Of a stretch of DNA of 64,000 nt, positions 62,991 through 64,000 are shown piece by piece. The number at the start of each line of letters is the position of its first letter. Position 1 is the first letter of the stretch. The notes beneath the pieces were generated by a model. The model was not told the DNA's origin. It made no database searches and saw only the letters and a program-made list of their open reading frames with translations. The translations under genes and the position numbers were made by a program. Origin of the DNA: Aphelocoma coerulescens (Eukaryota; Chordata; Aves; Passeriformes; Corvidae); the NCBI RefSeq assembly GCF_041296385.1, contig NC_091019.1, forward strand, positions 12,168,531 through 12,232,530. Direction: 5' to 3'.

Positions 62991-64000
62991 TGTTATGTAG
63001 CAGTGAACTTGTGAATGAAACTGTCTAGACAGCATACAGACAAATGATGAAGACTAAAAGACACCAAATTTTATTTCAACTTTGCTGTTGTGTAAAGGGA
63101 TGTAAACCCTGAAAAATGGAGTGTTCCTGGAGCCTTGTGTGAACTTTGGCAACACACAAGAGCCACACAGAGGCAGCTAGAGTAAACTCCCCGTTCTCCA
63201 GTGACATAAAAACAGTTTAAGCCTGATAAGAGAATGGTCACAACATTGAAAAGACTAACTGTGAAGGTAATTTTTTCATTTGCATGGTTCAGTGCATCTA
63301 ACATTTATGTTCATTCGCTAACCGTGGTCTCTTTCAATGTACTGCTCCTACAGAGGGAGAATACCAAACCCTGACCGTGATTAAGTATGGATGTCCACTT
63401 GCTCAGCTAAGAGTTGTGAGGGAATGCATTAACTTTGAGCCAAGAACTTGCACTGTGCAGTTGTTCAAGCATGACAGAATGACTGGATTCTTCTCTAGGA
63501 GCATGGTCTGTCTATTAAGCATGACTTCTGAGCATGTCATCCATGCAGGAAATCACAATGCCCTAGAACTGGTAACATTTCTATATAAAAAGAGGTAGGA
63601 CTGTATCAAGGACTTCTTGCCTGTGAAAAAAGCCTACCAGAACTATAGTGTCAAACCAGTTGGAAAATATTACTTTGTATTGACAATATCAGTTAAGCTC
63701 TTTCTTTTTGCTTGTGAATTAGAGGCCAAGTTTCATGGAATCAATCTTTCTTAATCAGGGTCCACTCTTCCTACTGTTAAATGCATTTTCACATACCTTG
63801 TAGCACAGAGGCATTTTTGCTAAGGAGCTTTTAAACTTATCCCAGCTTCATTTGTCCAGGCACACATTCCTCCCAAAGCTGCATGTAAAGTGAATAAAAT
63901 TGCACATACTGTCTGATTTGAACTAGTTCCTGACTGCTTTTACAGATGGAACACTCAGAAGGCACAGTAATGCAAATAGGGGCTCTTTCCCAAGGCATAA
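62991..64000. other. Sequence downstream of PPFIBP2
   Basis: No coding exon recognised on either strand. A minus-strand AATAAA (TTTATT on the plus strand at 63070-63075) lies only about 100 bp past the PPFIBP2 signal and could end a convergent gene whose 3' UTR fills this region. In human the convergent neighbour of PPFIBP2 is CYB5R2, so that gene is a possible candidate, but nothing here shows its protein. A plus-strand AATAAA also occurs at 63893-63898. Confidence 0.4.

Noticed and set aside
1..64000. Prokaryotic-type systems (operons, CRISPR arrays, phage)
   Set aside because: The window is vertebrate intron-exon DNA; no direct-repeat/spacer array or bacterial gene layout is present.

Overview
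The window is vertebrate nuclear DNA, most likely from a bird. It is AT-rich, has long introns and few repeats, and the only clear interspersed repeats are CR1-type LINEs, the dominant retroposon of birds. Turtles and crocodilians also carry CR1, so 'bird' is an inference and the species is not determined.

Nearly the whole window is one plus-strand gene, PPFIBP2 (liprin-beta-2), a scaffold of the liprin family. The window opens inside an intron. The exon(s) with the start codon and roughly the first 21 residues lie upstream. From 2932 to 62428 I could place 22 exons that splice in one continuous frame to 849 residues plus a stop. That agrees with a full protein of about 870 residues, close to the roughly 876 I recall for human. 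The N-terminal half (2932-50174) encodes the liprin-beta head and a long coiled coil on small exons separated by introns of up to 20.6 kb. The middle (50353-57806) encodes a serine/proline-rich linker and the basic GIKKIWGK...[16 protein letters not shown] segment. The 3' part (58299-61842) encodes three tandem SAM domains on closely spaced exons. The last exon (62240-62428) gives a basic tail, followed by a 3' UTR with polyadenylation signals at 62603 and 62966.

Beyond the constitutive exons there are signs of a regulated splicing programme. Three candidate microexons keep the frame: 33 nt at 46689 in the coiled coil, 33 nt at 56298 in the linker, and 21 nt at 61501 in SAM3. The two 33-nt ones resemble peptide segments of the paralogue PPFIBP1 as I recall it, and the second carries a 14-3-3-like RSxSxP motif. 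A 69-nt cassette exon (50673) sits behind an exon with a GC donor. Most striking is a candidate alternative 3' end at 40977-41386. It has a strong acceptor, 60 codons of coiled-coil-like sequence, a possible 56-nt intron, and then 57 codons with a hydrophobic, tail-anchor-like segment, a stop and a downstream AATAAA. If real, it would make a short membrane-anchored liprin-beta without SAM domains.

Intronic elements are a CR1 3' fragment (19785-20895) with a disrupted reverse-transcriptase core, an older CR1 remnant (about 22100-22573), and a 121-bp fold-back element (52898-53018) with perfect 26-bp inverted arms and 5-bp target duplications. The last 1 kb (after 62972) is past PPFIBP2. A minus-strand polyadenylation signal at 63070 may mark the 3' end of a convergent gene, but no coding exon is recognised there.
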